This document shows, one piece after another, positions 44,989 to 56,842 of a DNA stretch of 64,000 bases. The translations under genes were made by a program, and so were the position numbers. The notes beneath the pieces were generated by a model. That model ran no database searches. It was not told where the DNA came from and worked only from the letters and a program-made list of their open reading frames with translations. This DNA is from Furcasterigmium furcatum (taxonomy: Eukaryota; Ascomycota; Sordariomycetes; Glomerellales; Plectosphaerellaceae), in the NCBI GenBank assembly GCA_001599815.1, contig BCIA01000006.1:1738961-1802960 (forward strand). The letters are read 5' to 3'. Numbering within the stretch: position 1 is the first letter of the stretch; the number at the start of each line of letters is the position of its first letter.

Positions 44989-46424
44989 TCAGGCTTCCGG
45001 TCCCTTAGAGGTGGCTTCCTCGTCCAAGCTAGTCTCGTCTTCCATCTGGGGCGGCCGTTTCGAGAAGACGCCCAAAAATCCGCCTCCACCAACGTAGTTG
45101 CCAACCTTGGGACGGCAGACGTGAACCTTGGTCGTCTCGCCATCTGCTTCGCCAAGGACGGCGTCTGAGGATTCGGATTCCAAAGCCTTCTGCTTCCGGA
45201 GCTGCTTCTTCGGCGTGACAACCCTGATATCCCATTCTCGCCCGCCTACAGAATCGGTGAACCCTGGCGCCCACGACGAAGGCTCCAGCTCGACGACCCT
45301 GTCGAGGAAGAGTGGTTGCTTGGTGTCCTCGGCCCACACGACAAATTCGAGCACCTGTGTGACGGAGGGAAAGAATACAACCAGCCTGCCATCCGGCTTG
45401 AGCGCTTTTACGACCAGGTCCGCATGTTTCGAGCTGCCAGGCAGATCGAGTACGGCATGACTGAGGAAGGGCTGTCGCCCGTTCTCGGCGAGTCGCCACT
45501 CGAAAAAGGATCGAATGGTACGCACGTGGAAATCTACGTCCAGAACATACCGCCCGCGAGCGAAATTCCGCACGACGCCGTGAGCTTGCCGGTTTGAGGA
45601 CGGGCTGATGTCAAGAGTGTGCAGGATGGCGCGCCTGCTCGCGCGATAAGCCTCCAGCTTTGCCTCGAGCTCCGGCGAGTCCAGCTCCGGAGCATGCGGC
45701 ATAGGGCCGTGAACAGGCGAGTCGTCCGTCGCGACGTTGCGGAGGAGCATGCCTTCCTTGTACGGCGCTTCGAGCATGGCCTTCTTCAGCTCGGGAGGCA
45801 CTGGTGGGTTGGCGCCGTGCAATACGCGGGCGATATGCAAGGTGAGCGAGCCCATTCCGGTGCCGGCTTCGAATATCTCCGTCGGGGGTTGCGCATCTGC
45901 TATGGGGTCTTCGCCGGGAACAGGGAGGTTGATGTCGAGTATCGAGACGATGAGGGAGGCATCATGGGGGTAGATCTGTTGCCATAGTCGTCAGCGTCCG
46001 TCATATGGCTGGGGCAGGCATTGTATCGTACCGGCGTGGCCACTCGTGGCTGGTTCGTCAAGTACTGCGCCAGCGTCACTTCTTTCACCCGCAATGGTCG
46101 ACCCTCACTGTCCAGAATGGCGGCCGGAATGGGCTGCCCCAGCAGCTTAGAGGCGTCGACCGTTGCTCCATACCCTAGTTTGATGGTGGTATCTTTGCGT
46201 ATCGGAGGGGAGATTCGGTACTTCGTGACTTGGCGGGGGCCCTTTTGCCGGAAGAGGAGCACATCGTGTTCTGGATCACGAAGAGTCAGTCGGTGGTAGC
46301 AAAACGAACTTGGTGATACTCGGCACTTACCTTGGACAACCTTGGAGGAGTACCGAGCACGCCCGCCGACCCCAAAAGGGGAAGGGAGGGCATTGGCGAT
46401 TCTCAGACGAGACCGCAGGATCAT
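44989..46424 (-). CDS. tRNA (adenine-58-N1)-methyltransferase-like, mitochondrial type
   Basis: Three exons (46424-46331, 46270-46032, 45975-44989) with introns of 60 and 56 nt encode 439 residues. The first 30 residues are Arg-rich without acids (MILRSRLRIANALPSPFGVG) and look like a mitochondrial presequence. Motif I FEAGTGMGSLTLHIARV (about 146-162) binds SAM. QIYPHDASLIVSILDI just before it (Q from the splice border is not coded) and FLSHAVLDLPGSSKHADLVV with LKPDGRLVVFFPS after it follow the Trm61/GCD14 plan. Enzymes of this group methylate N1 of A58 in the T-loop of tRNA. Unlike nuclear Trm61, this protein has a presequence and divergent motifs, so an organellar role is the better inference. 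It is divergent from the lipase gene over 313 bp. Confidence 0.85.
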
Positions 46425-46737
46425 GGCTGAAGTCTGTCAGCTCTAAGGACTTCGCAACCAAGGTCAGGGCCGATCATTTAACTCGAAGCACAGTCGCGTG
46501 TCGACTGTAGTATGGTGAAGAGTCGCGAGCTCCGCTGAAAAAAAGACCAGCTGGCGCCAGCTTGTGACACTCCCCGACGGTGACCATGTAAGACACGTGA
46601 AAGAGATGGGGGTTGGTCACCACCCCATGATCCTCAGGTCCTGGAATCCTGAACATATTCGAATCATTGCATCATTTTCTCATGAACGTTCATCAAAACA
46701 GCAGCAAGTCTTCGTGATCAGCTCATCGCATCCCATC
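46425..46737. promoter_or_regulatory. Divergent promoter, tRNA methyltransferase / lipase
   Basis: Only 313 bp separate the two ATG codons, so both promoters must lie within or overlap this segment. I see no TATA box or palindrome strong enough to name. Confidence 0.55.
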
Positions 46738-47712
46738 ATGTCTGCCGTGGTCGAGGGAACGTACAAGATCGGCGACGTCGAGCTGTACACTAAGACGTGG
46801 ACTGTGAGTCCAGTCCCCTGCTCCGCCCCTCGGCAATCATGGGAATTCTGCTGACATTCGTCGTAGCCTCAAGGTCCTGTCAAGGCGAACCTCGTCTTTA
46901 TCCATGGCTTCAGTGACCACGTCAATCGGTACTACGACCTGTTCCCGTCGCTGGCATCGCGTGGCATCCAGACCTTCGGGTTCGACCAGCGGGGCTGGGG
47001 CCGCAGTGTCCGCAATGACGCGGATAAGGGTCTCACCGGCCCAACGACGCTCGTCATATCCGACGTCGCCGCGTTCATCGAGGACAAGCTGAGCCTTTCA
47101 GCCGACGTGCCCCTTTTCGTGATGGGCAACTCCATGGGTGGTGGAGAGGTGGCGACCCTCGCCTCGGACGTCAAGTATGAAGGACTCATCACTCGTATCC
47201 GGGGTCTCCTTCTCGAAGCACCCTTCATCGCCTTCCCTCCCGGAGAAGGGCCGTCCTACATCAAGGTCGTCCTCGGTAAGCTCGCCTCTCGCATCCTGCC
47301 AAAGCAGCCGCTCTACAACCCCCTGGAGGTGGAATATCTCTCCCGCATCCCGGAGGTCGTGCAGTCAGTGAGGGATGATGCCCTGTGCCACGATACGGGC
47401 ACCCTCGAGGGACTGGCCGGCCTGCTGGATCGTACGGACATGCTCGCTTCGGGGGCGTCCAAGCTCAGCCCGAAGGTGAAGAGTCTCTTCTTGGGGCATG
47501 GGTCGGCAGACAAGACCACAGACCCAGCGGCGAGCAAGCGGTGGTTCGACAAGCAGGTGGCGGACGCGGGAATCAAGGACGCCCAGTACAAGAGCTATGC
47601 CGGCGCGTATCATCAGCTGCACGCTGATCTTTGCAAGGAGGAGTTTATCAAGGACGTTGGGGACTGGATCCTGGAAAGGGTGGGTGACGGGAAGCCAGAG
47701 TCGAAGCTGTGA
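46738..47712 (+). CDS. YJU3: Monoacylglycerol lipase-like alpha/beta hydrolase (Yju3 type)
   Basis: Two exons (46738-46803 and 46867-47712) with a 63-nt phase-0 intron encode 303 residues. VFIHGFSDHVNRYYDLFPSL carries the oxyanion-hole HG, FGFDQRGWGRS follows, and the nucleophile serine is S111 in GNSMGG (109-114). GHGSADKTTD supplies the acid and YAGAYHQLH the histidine. This is the Hydrolase_4 plan of yeast Yju3 and mammalian MGLL, which split monoacylglycerol into glycerol and fatty acid at lipid droplets and membranes. The usual GHSMGG has an asparagine in place of histidine here. The length matches the family and no signal peptide is present. The product type is firm; the substrate is inferred. 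Confidence 0.9.
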
Positions 47713-48173
47713 TGTTGAGGCATGAGGCAAGTTGGGGGGTTATCTTAAGGTACCGTAGTTGAGGATCTGGTGAGTAGGTAGGTTTGGTCTGTGGCCTCGG
47801 CATGGCTCTAATGTTTCTCCTCGAGGTGGTGTTCCCATTCTACAAACGCTCCTTTTAGGTTAGGTAGGTAGGCACGATGATGCACTGGATTCTCAACATG
47901 CGCAACAGCACTTGCCCCTTTTGACGCGCCATGCGCACCGTAGTTTGGTGGATTGGAAGGTGCATCCAGCACATCCCCGGGCCGTAGGTCTGTTTCCGCT
48001 CACGCATTCCCTTCTTGCCATCTTTTGTTCAAACCTGCTCCAGATTCAACCTCCATCTCTCTCGCTACTCTCAGCCTCTCAGCCTCTCAGCCTTCCGTCA
48101 ACTTCCATCCACACAACCCACAACTTGCTGCACCAACCTGCGCACTGCTCGACCCTGCCTCCCCACCTTCGCA
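47713..48173. other. Intergenic region with CT-rich leader
   Basis: 461 bp. The 3' part (about 48045-48170) is CT-rich and contains TCAGCCTC repeated three times near 48070-48094, probably in the leader of the next gene. A short AGGTTAGGTAGGTAGG run is near 47857-47872. Confidence 0.55.
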
Positions 48174-49909
48174 ATGCCTTGCATCCGCGGCGTGGAGGTC
48201 TCTGTCGTTCGGGGCCGAGATCCCGGCGACCCCAAGATCCTACCAGGCTCTGATGCTCGATTCGTTGCGCTTCCGGAGTTTCCTCACTCTGACTCCTCGT
48301 CCGTCAACCTCGCTCCTTATCCTCAAACTGGGAGGCTATCTCCTCAGCAGAGACAAGATCAGCCTCCTTATCAGAAAACACAAGCCAGAGTCTCGGTTCA
48401 CATCCCGTCCGAACAAGGTACCCATGATCTTTCCACTCACCTTTGGGACTTCCACTCACTTACATTTACTGCAGGCCTTCGCTTTGCCTTTGAGTGGTCC
48501 ATCAACCGCCCCGAGGAGCATTCTAACTTTGTCTACTTTGTTGTCCTCTTCAACGGCCGCCGCATTGTCTCCTGGGGGACTGATCCGAAGGAGTCCAGCA
48601 CTGGTTTGACTGAGTACGCGTTGTATGAGCCCAACAACAAGTGGGAATTCTCCGAAAAGGGCGTCATGGTCAAGAGGGTTGGTATGGAAAAGCGCTACTT
48701 CTACTTCAACTCTGCCCCCGATGACCGCGCTGCCAGCCATGGTGGCCACATCGAGGTGCGGGTCTTCCGCGCCAAGGGCAGGAAGCTTCACGACGCTGCC
48801 CCCCCGAACTTCAGGGACCAGGAGAACTGGGGAATCATGTAAGTATCTCATCCCCGGAATCATGGATTTTCGACTCATGTGCCCGCAGTTGCCCCTCCGG
48901 CGGACTCGCTGAGAACCCTCAGACCCTGAAGTACTACGACTGGCACCTCCTCGACCACGTCAAGAACCCTTACATCACCTTCCGTTTCCACTACCGCTCG
49001 TGGGAAAGTCTCCGCGACTTGAGCATCATCCCGCCCAACTTCCCCACCGCTCCGCAGGACAGCTTGGCTGGGGTCACAGAAGGCCCCCCTGATCTCTACT
49101 GGCCTATCGACGCCGTCTTTGGAAGCACCGGGAAAGAGGCGAGGGGACGAGGCGGCCGCAGCAAATCGCCGTCGTACTCCCTTCGAAGCCCTCCTGAGCT
49201 GCTGCCCACTCGATCATCCAAGCCTCAACAGCTGCCTCAGCCCTGCAAGTTGGATCGCGATCAGCAGGACATGCAGTATCTCGAGCGACCTCTTCCTGTG
49301 CTCCCTCACACCCTGTCTCGGAGCTCTTCTGTCGACTCACCCAGTCCGCGGAGTACCCGATCCCGCTCATCGTCGGGAATTGCTTCCATCGCCACATCTC
49401 TTCTTTCTTTCATCGACGATCTGAGCAACGGGTTCGAGGATGCCGAGGTCGTCACGGCCGAATCAACCAGCATCGATCGATTTCAAAGGCCCAAGGTCAT
49501 CGACATCCACAACCCACGCAACACTGTGCATGGCGTTGGCAGTCAGCCCATCAGCAGCGACCTCGATCGACCCCTCCCCGAGCCACCGCGCTCGTCATCT
49601 CCCTCCGACTACAGCGCTTCTCCTCCTGCCTCGGAGTCCTCACAGCTCTCGCCCATGCAGAAGGAATATCTTCCCACCACTGGCAGTGCCCTGGACAGAC
49701 ACCTGGCAGATCTTTCACCGCTCAAAAAGACTCGCGGTCGTGCCATCTCTGATACGGTGATGAGCGTCGTTCATGTCACAATCCCCGAGGCGCAATGGAT
49801 GCGGCCTGGTCAGAGGACCCCTTCGCCACTTCGACGACGTCAGACTCAAATCGGCCTAAATCTGCTCGCTGCCAATCATGCGGATGCGCTGAAGGCTAAG
49901 AGCACTTGA
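48174..49909 (+). CDS. Fungal protein of unknown function, DUF7918-like N-terminal part
   Basis: Three exons (48174-48417, 48475-48838, 48889-49909) with introns of 57 and 50 nt join to 542 residues. Residues about 1-300 look folded: MPCIRGVEVSVVRG, ARVSVHIPSEQGLRFAFEW, VYFVVLFNGRRIVSWGTDP, KRYFYFNSA, GGHIEVRVFRAKGRK and ITFRFHYRSW. This strand-rich series reminds me of the fungal DUF7918 family, but I am not sure of the match. Residues about 300-542 are Ser/Pro/Arg-rich and disordered, with SPSP, PLPEPP and RTPSPLRRRQ clusters that could be kinase or SH3 sites. No catalytic motif, signal peptide or membrane span is seen. The first intron is a multiple of three and has no stop, so an unspliced message would still be read through. 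Function unknown. Confidence 0.8.
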
Positions 49910-50091
49910 TAGCAGGGGGTGGGGGAGGCCCGACTCATGAAGAGCCGGCAACATTGGTGACCAGGGCTCTATACGTTTCCTGATACCGAAAGGGGGGATG
50001 AGATTCCGAGGTAGACCGGCGTTTAGTGCAGATAGCTACTCTACCTAGGTCGTGAATGTATGGTGTGACTCCAGCTGGGCTACAGCGGTAT

Positions 50092-51238
50092 CTACCACCA
50101 CTTCTCATAAAGCACCCTGTCCGGAGGCAAATGGAGTCCTTCCGGAGATGTCAGGATATCGACGAACTCGTCCGTCATTCCCGGCACACCACAAATGAAA
50201 ACGACGGTCTGATGTTTCCCGTCCCCCACAGCCTCGCTTAGATCATCCTTGGTAATTCTCCTCTTCTCTGTCTGAATTGTCGTGTCGTGGGGCGAGATAG
50301 CTCCCTGATTATGCGGCGTATGATTAGTGAGGAAGAGGGTAAGACGTCCTCTCACCTCTCCTCGTGCGAAGAACCCAGCCAGACGCTCCAGAAAGAGGAC
50401 TTGAGCGGTTTGCGTGGACGTTCCGTCGTCGGCGGCCGCGGGGAGTTTCGTAGAGTAGAGGAACCGGACCTCTACCTCTTCTCCGGTCTCGGCGATCCTC
50501 CCGCGCTTTTCGGCCAACCGGCTCACCATGCTGATGAGGGGGTTGATGCCCACGCCGCCTGCGATGAAGATCACACGGTGGATGGAAGCTGGTGGGATGC
50601 TGGGGGGAGGGAATACGAAGCTGCCGCCAACGCGTACTTGAAGGGACTTGCCCAGGAGATCGGGGATGGGGCGGAAGAGGTAGGCGGCCGGGGGGTTTGA
50701 GGGGGACTCCTGGACGGCGAGCTCGAGGTAGGGATATGTTTCATCGCCGGATGGTAACTGAGCGGCGGTGGACGGGGTGGACGTGATGGTGAATCCACCT
50801 GCCTTTGGGGTGGAGGGGACATAAGTATCGAGCCATTGGCCTGGGAGGAACTGGGACGTGTGAGCGCTTGTGGTGATAGACTCGCCACGGGGGAGTCTGA
50901 CCTTGATGGAGGTTCCTTGTGGAATGCCCAGCCTGAAGAGTCTGATGCATGGGCTGATCTGATGGATGTTTCTGATGGTGACATCGTATAGGCCCTGGGC
51001 ATTCTGCTCAGCCCTGGTTCTGTCCAGTGGTTCCGAGATCACTCACCGTGTCGCGAGGCTCAGCGGCCGTTCGTTCGAGGTGAGACGTTTTGGGCCGCGA
51101 CGTGGACATGGGGCCGGTTGTAGTGGCAACAGAGTGCTTTAGCTGGAGAATCAAGCTGAAATACCTGGGATATGTACAATATGACGGGTGAAACCTGAGC
51201 TGATTCTTCCAGTATTGGTGCAGGGGCAGGGAGGGCAT
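50092..51238 (-). CDS. OXNAD1-like NAD(P)H/FAD oxidoreductase, probably mitochondrial
   Basis: Two exons (51238-51047 and 50994-50092) with a 52-nt phase-0 intron encode 364 residues. The first 43 residues are Arg/Tyr/Ser-rich with no acids, suggesting a mitochondrial presequence; a second ATG, MSTSRPK at residue 44, could start a cytosolic form. FLPGQWLDTYVP and GGFTITSTP form the FAD-binding barrel. FIAGGVGINPLISMVSRLAE is the nucleotide-binding loop, and FICGVPGMTDEFVDIL with the terminal YEKWW closes the ferredoxin-reductase-like fold. The motif AGGVGINPL is typical of OXNAD1 proteins, whose physiological acceptor is poorly known. The usual RxYS flavin motif is replaced by GFTI, as in that family. 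It converges on the preceding unknown gene, with 182 bp between their stops. Confidence 0.87.
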
Positions 51239-51676
51239 TCGAGTGTTGTGTGGTTCAGCTGGTGGGTTGGTTGAGGTGATCTGGATGCTTCTCCACTTGG
51301 AAAGACTGATTAGCTAGGTAGTATTAGACCCAAGCCGACATGTGAGTTGGAGACAAGCCGACTGCCGACTGCTAGTAATGTAGCATATCTGCACAAGCTG
51401 AATCCTCCAGAGGAGATCCTTGGGAAACCAAGCTGGGTGTTAGACTGTCTAACTTGTTGCCCTTGGCGATGCATTAAATCACGTGCTTGACAAATGTACC
51501 AGATAAGACAGAACACAAGACATCACAAATATATAGCGTCAGATACGCAATGATCGCACGCCGTCTATTTTCTCCTTGCCCCGCCGCTCGCTATGAAATG
51601 GAACACGGCAAGGCATGCCTCGTATCTATCCACGACCACTCCTTGCTTCCTCTCACACTGCCCAGCCTTGCCCTAC
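51239..51676. other. Short intergenic region
   Basis: 438 bp between the OXNAD1-like start and the AP-1 gamma stop, both on the minus strand. Nothing recognisable was seen. Confidence 0.5.
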
Positions 51677-54441
51677 TTACGACGGCTCCGTCCAGTTCAC
51701 CTGTTCCATCAACTGCCCAGCAGCAGGGTGGGAAAATTGGATCCTCAAGCGTAGCCTCAGAGGCTGCGAGAAACGCACGTTAGCATTGATGCCTCCTCCA
51801 GATGTATGGGGTAAGTGTGCACTTACTCCCTTGGCTCCAGACACCCTCATGACCTGGGTCGCCTCGGCGCCAGGTCCCAGCTCGGTACTGGAGATGCCCA
51901 TGAGCTGGAGCTTTTGGGTCTTCGGCACCGCGGCCTGCAGACCGACGTTGGACAGTGTGCCAGAACCGGTGTTCTTGAATCTAGCTGTGGCCTGGACCAG
52001 GCCCTCGGCGTTGCGCTGGATCTGGAAGGTTACATTGAGGTCGTTGGCATTGTAGCAAGGGATGCCGGCGGGTGCCGGCGGGGTGGCGGCCGATGCTTGG
52101 GGAGGAGCGCCTCCGCCCATGGCCGACATCAGATCCATGCCTGAGCCACCGCCCGGGGCGGCGGGAGGAGCAGGAGAAGGCGCTGAGGGGCCCGATCCAA
52201 AGAGATCCATGATGTTGGCCATATTCGACTGTTGAGGTGTAGGCGTAGAGGAGGTAGGGGCTGGCGATGTTGTGCCGCTGCCACCAAGAATGTCTGCCAG
52301 CAGGTCGGCGTTGTTCTGATTGCCAGCGGGTGCGGTCGACTGCGGTGCGTCTGTCAAATCAAACAGAAGATCCTCCTCGGTCGGCTTGACAATCTTGGAT
52401 TTCCTGTTGGCGGCCTTGTTTGTCTTCTTTGACGTGGTGGCAGCCCCCAGAACACGCGACTCCTCCTTGATCTGTGGTGGCGGCATCTTCTCCAAAACTC
52501 CGCGGCGGATCTGATCGTGTGAGAAGAGGTTACCGTACTCAACGGCACGCTGTTGTACTTCAACGTCCAGGCTTGTCTGGTGGAATTCCAGCAGCCGCCT
52601 GACCCTCTCGATCTGTGCCGCATCAGACAATCGTGTCGTCAGCTTCATCAAGCCGGTGACGATATACTCGGTGGAGACCTGTGTGTTGTAGCTGCTGTTC
52701 AGAATCGACGAGAATAAGTCAATGATTTCATGCTCCTTGACCTCTTGCACAAGCTCCTCCTCTTCATACTGACCGCCTCTGAGCAGGGCGTCTCCGTATT
52801 CGCCGATGCACCATGCCGCAGCCTGTGTGAGACTCTCCTGTGTGATATCTTTCCTGAGATTGATGTACAGCTTCTGGACGGCATATGTCTGCAGCTCAGA
52901 TGTTGTCGCGATGAGGCGGATAAACGACGACATGATAGGCTCCTTGACATAATTACCAGCCAGAGTCAGGACACGGAGCATTGTGTCGACGTGCCACCTC
53001 TTATTAGGCGCAAACTTGTCTGCGGCGATGCCGATCTGACTCGTCATGGTGGGCTTGAACTCATTGTCTGCGACTTCGAGGAAGGCGAGGAGCTCTCGGA
53101 TGAGGACGCGGACGTTGCTCTCGTTGATCAGGGTAAAGCTCAGATCCAGAGCTCGCCTCCTGATGCTGATATCGGGATCCCTCAAGCATTCGAGAATGGT
53201 GTTTCGGTGTCTCTGAACGGCGTTGGGCTCGATGGCCACGACCTTGATGAGAGTGTTGAGGGCAACGTATCGGATGTTGTTGTCCCGGTTGGAGAGGAAC
53301 TTTCCAAGGATGTTGACGCCCAAAACACGCAGGCCGGAGTCAGCCTCGATGTCGAGGATGGTAAGAACAGCCTCGTACAAGATGGAATTCCCGACGTTCT
53401 TGGACGAGTCCGTGTTCGTGGCAACCTGCGCCAAAATGTCGTTGATCTGCTCGCTGACCTCGGCGTCGCCAACAGCGAGCACCCTCAGAAGTCGCAATAT
53501 CTTGACCTGGATGAAGGGGTCGCTGATTCCGGTGACATCGTGTTCTGGCGCGTATCCGGATGTAGCCAGGCCCTTGAGAGTCCGGACGAGTTGTGGGACG
53601 AGCTGCTTGAACTTCTCGACAACACCCTCCTCGCCACCTTCTTCCTCATCAGCCTCACACAAGCTTGTGACGAGAGTCAAGCCCGACAGTAGCACGCCAT
53701 GGTTACGGTCCGACAGCAGGTTGGAGGCCTTCTCGATGAAGTGCTCCTGGAGATCAGGGACCTTGCGGCATATGCGCATGGCGCACAGGGCGGCCTTCCT
53801 CCTGATGTATGGGTTGGATGTGTTGATGCAGGTCTCGACTTCGGCGAAAAGATCCCTCGACATTTCGATGGAGGCAATGTTGCCCAGGGTGCAGAGGGCG
53901 AGGCCGACGACATATTGGTTGGAATGGGAGAGGTCGCTGTGTCACGCGGTCAGCAATCGCGCGTGGCGTGGCAGGCCTCAGATGGACTATGCATACTTTT
54001 TCAGTGAGTTGGTGACGAGGGTCAGGACCTCTTGGTTCTCGTCGAGCAGCAGACTGGTGGCCAGGTGACCAAGACGCTTGTCCGCAAAGCGCGGGGAGGC
54101 GAGGAGCTTCAAGCACTCGATCTGTCCGAAATGTGTCCTCTCTCCCAGTGTGAAGAGGTACAGCAGCTTTGCGACATTGTTCCGCCTGATCCCGTCAGTC
54201 AGAACTTCCTCTCTCGCGGGGGTATCGCGGAGCCATCAGCTCACCGAACGCCATGGTCATGGCTCTCCTCTCGGAAGCTCGCACGAATCGATGCGCTCTC
54301 CTTCTGGATGACGGCTCGTTCGTCGGCGATGGTCTTTGCTGATCGGACGTTACGGATGAACTGTTTGACTGTTGTGACAAATCAGCCGCCTGCTCGTTCC
54401 GGAATAGACAGCAGCAGGGAGATAGACGTACGGGAGGCCAT
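51677..54441 (-). CDS. APL4: AP-1 complex gamma-adaptin
   Basis: Five exons (54441-54432, 54368-54245, 54185-53997, 53936-51827, 51763-51677) encode 839 residues; introns are 63, 59, 60 and 63 nt. The first exon has only ten bases, and the joined start reads MASLKQFIRNVRSAKTIADE, the family N-terminus. The trunk (FTLGERTHFGQIECLKLLAS, NQYVVGLALCTLGNIAS) is an armadillo-like solenoid that binds clathrin/AP-1 partners and Arf1. A Pro/Ala/Ser hinge with LLADILGG, LLFDL and IMDLFGSG boxes (clathrin-type) leads to a gamma-ear domain from about residue 715. AP-1 drives clathrin-coated transport between trans-Golgi and endosomes. The last intron, in the ear, is a multiple of three and has no in-frame stop, so retention would add 21 residues. 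Confidence 0.96.
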
Positions 54442-55840
54442 GTTGGCGACTTGTGGGAGCCCGCAAAGGGGGCTTGGGGTCGGGATAATGACCAGGTGGA
54501 AGGAGTGGGAGCTGCAGGTATGTGTTGAGAAGATCGGAGCAACTGTCAGGGGGTCGATCAGAGCGGCGTTGACGTCGATGGTGAACGCAGGATGATCATG
54601 TAGGCCGCGCCGAGCAAGTGTTGGTGGGCTAAAGGCATCGCCAGCTTGTCCCAATGCTCCAGTTGATGACAGGCAGGTGCTGGTCGCTGTGCCGGGGCTG
54701 GCTGGTGGGGCTGGGCTGGTCGTTCTTGCCTCGAATGTCAGGCCGCCGCAGTGCACCGCACGACCCACGGTGCCCCTCTACTAATTAGTAACGTTTGAGC
54801 TCGCGACTACATGGAAAGGGGCTCAGGGGCGGCCGGCTTCACCACCGCCAGCTACATTTAGTTAAGGACCGGGCATGCCATGCATGATATTCCTAAATGG
54901 TCTCATCCGACAAATTCTGCCAGTTCTCTGAGTGTACGGTATGGTCAACTCGAGAAGGAATACTTGAGCGATCGACAAGCTATTCCGTGCTGCTCGCTTA
55001 CTTCTGACCCTGTATCGGCCACTCAGTCCAGTCCTGTGTCCCGACTCTGAGCATCGACTTGAGGGACACCTCCTCTTGGCCTTCCCATCCCACAGGTCCC
55101 TCAATGATGCCCTATAAGAGAGGGACTTAGTTGCTCGCACAGTCTTTGCCGAATAGCCCCAACAACCCTGTTAAACCTGCCTGCCCACCACCTTTCGGGG
55201 GCAGTGCATGCAGCCCTACCGGCGCGGTTCGCGGGCCTCACTGCCCGCGACCTGAAGGACCCCCGATTGCGTATAGCTGCATGCTCCCGGTACTCATAGG
55301 GCTGAGATCGTCAAGGCGCTGCGAGGGCATGGGATCATCGGAACGGAATACAAATCATGGCTCTTGGACAACACTGCGCGCACAGTCTCCCTTCTTGTGA
55401 AAGGACCGCTACGTCAATTTTTACAATTCAGCCTGCTCATGTGCAGGAACCATGGCATATCAATTCATTGGCAATTCAGAGGGCCTCAAAGGGCCATGAT
55501 GACGGCGTGTGTGTGGTTGTGTGTGTCGTTGTTGATACGATCATGAGGGGAAAAAGGGTGGCAGATATGCTAGGCAGGGTGGGAAACAAATCGAACATCG
55601 GGTCCCTTTTCCACCCGTGAGAATGACGGGGGTCCTCCCCCCTCCGCCCGCTGCATCACCTGAGACAGCAACTCCGACAAGCAAAGGAAGCAGTAGCATC
55701 GCTTGAGCCGGTCGACCTGATGATTCCCTCATTGCTGCGCCGCTAGCCTCTCCAATAAAGCCAAGAAGACGAAACACGCACGGAGGCAGGGTCCGCCACC
55801 AAGAACTAGAGCAGACCCCGCGGGGAATCCCATCTCCCGC
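54442..55840. other. 1.4-kb intergenic region
   Basis: It lies between the AP-1 gamma start and the calmodulin stop. A GT-rich run (GTGTGTGTGGTTGTGTGTGT) is at about 55508-55527. No gene is supported. Confidence 0.5.
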
Positions 55841-56842
55841 TTACTTCTGCATCATGAGCTGGACAAACTCATTGTCTGAGATGTTTGTAAGTACGTGGCC
55901 TCGAAGTTTGCTCTCCCCGGGCTGGACTCACAGTCGATGCGGCCGTCGCCGTCCTGGTCGGCCTCACGGATCATCTCGTCAACCTCATCATCGGTGAGCT
56001 TCTCGCCGATGGAAGTCATGACGTGACGGAGCTCGGCGGCGGAGATAAAGCCGTTGTTGTCACGATCGAAGACCTGGGCGCATTAGCAGGCTCCCTCAGT
56101 CGCCAGGCGGTAAATTGCCTTAGCATACCTTGAACGCCTCGCGAATCTCCTCCTCGGAGTCGGTGTCCTTCATCTTCCTGGCCATCATGGTCAAGAACTC
56201 TGTTGCGCAGCCGCCGTCAGCCTCCCAATATGCCCAGCTTTCCAGTGTTCGGCAGACGCACCTGGGAAATCGATGGTGCCGTTGTTGTCGGCGTCAACCT
56301 CGTTGATCATGTCCTGCAGCTCGGATTCGGAGGGGTTCTGGCCGAGGGAGCGCATGACGGTGCCCAGCTCCTTGGTAGTGATCTGACCTGCATCGTTGTT
56401 CAGCTGTTCAAGTTCGAACTATCGCAGTCACGTCGGGCCATGACGACATCCGGTCTCATGGTGGATAGGACTCGCCAGTGCTCGCGCAGGGCCTCTGGGG
56501 TTTCGACTAACCATCGCCATCCTTGTCCTGTGTGTCTATCAGTAAGCCTGTGCCGAGAGGGAGGTAGCTGTCTGGCCGGAATCCGTCCGAGGCTAGGAAC
56601 AGCAGTAAGCCGGCGTGGATGCGGGGCACGTACGAAGAGGGAGAAGGCCTCCTTGAACTCGGAGACCTGCTCTTCAGTGAGGGAGTCGGCCTATATGGTG
56701 GGCAGATCTGTCAGCTTCCGCCTGATGTCGAGTCGCGAAGCAAGCCCCTCAGCCGCGGGGTGGGTTGGGAAACGGCGAGCATTGGCGATGCCATGCCAAC
56801 CGTGGCGACAGGGAGTACGCGAGTCTGGCTGGGACTGACCAT
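55841..56842 (-). CDS. CMD1: Calmodulin
   Basis: Seven exons (56842-56840, 56690-56634, 56527-56512, 56387-56262, 56199-56129, 56073-55932, 55875-55841) join to 149 residues, exactly calmodulin length. Exon 1 is the ATG alone, followed by a 149-nt intron. The product starts [20 protein letters not shown] and carries four EF hands: [36 protein letters not shown] and [12 protein letters not shown]. Linker [13 protein letters not shown] and C-terminus QLMMQK are canonical. It is the calcium sensor that activates calcineurin and CaM kinases in the cytosol. The six introns are 149, 106, 124, 62, 55 and 56 nt. The 16-nt exon 3 is easily missed by automatic prediction. The gene is divergent from the syntaxin gene over 862 bp. 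Confidence 0.98.

Noticed and set aside
52730..53692. 320-codon plus-strand frame inside AP-1 gamma
   Set aside because: Shadow of the adaptin trunk on the opposite strand.
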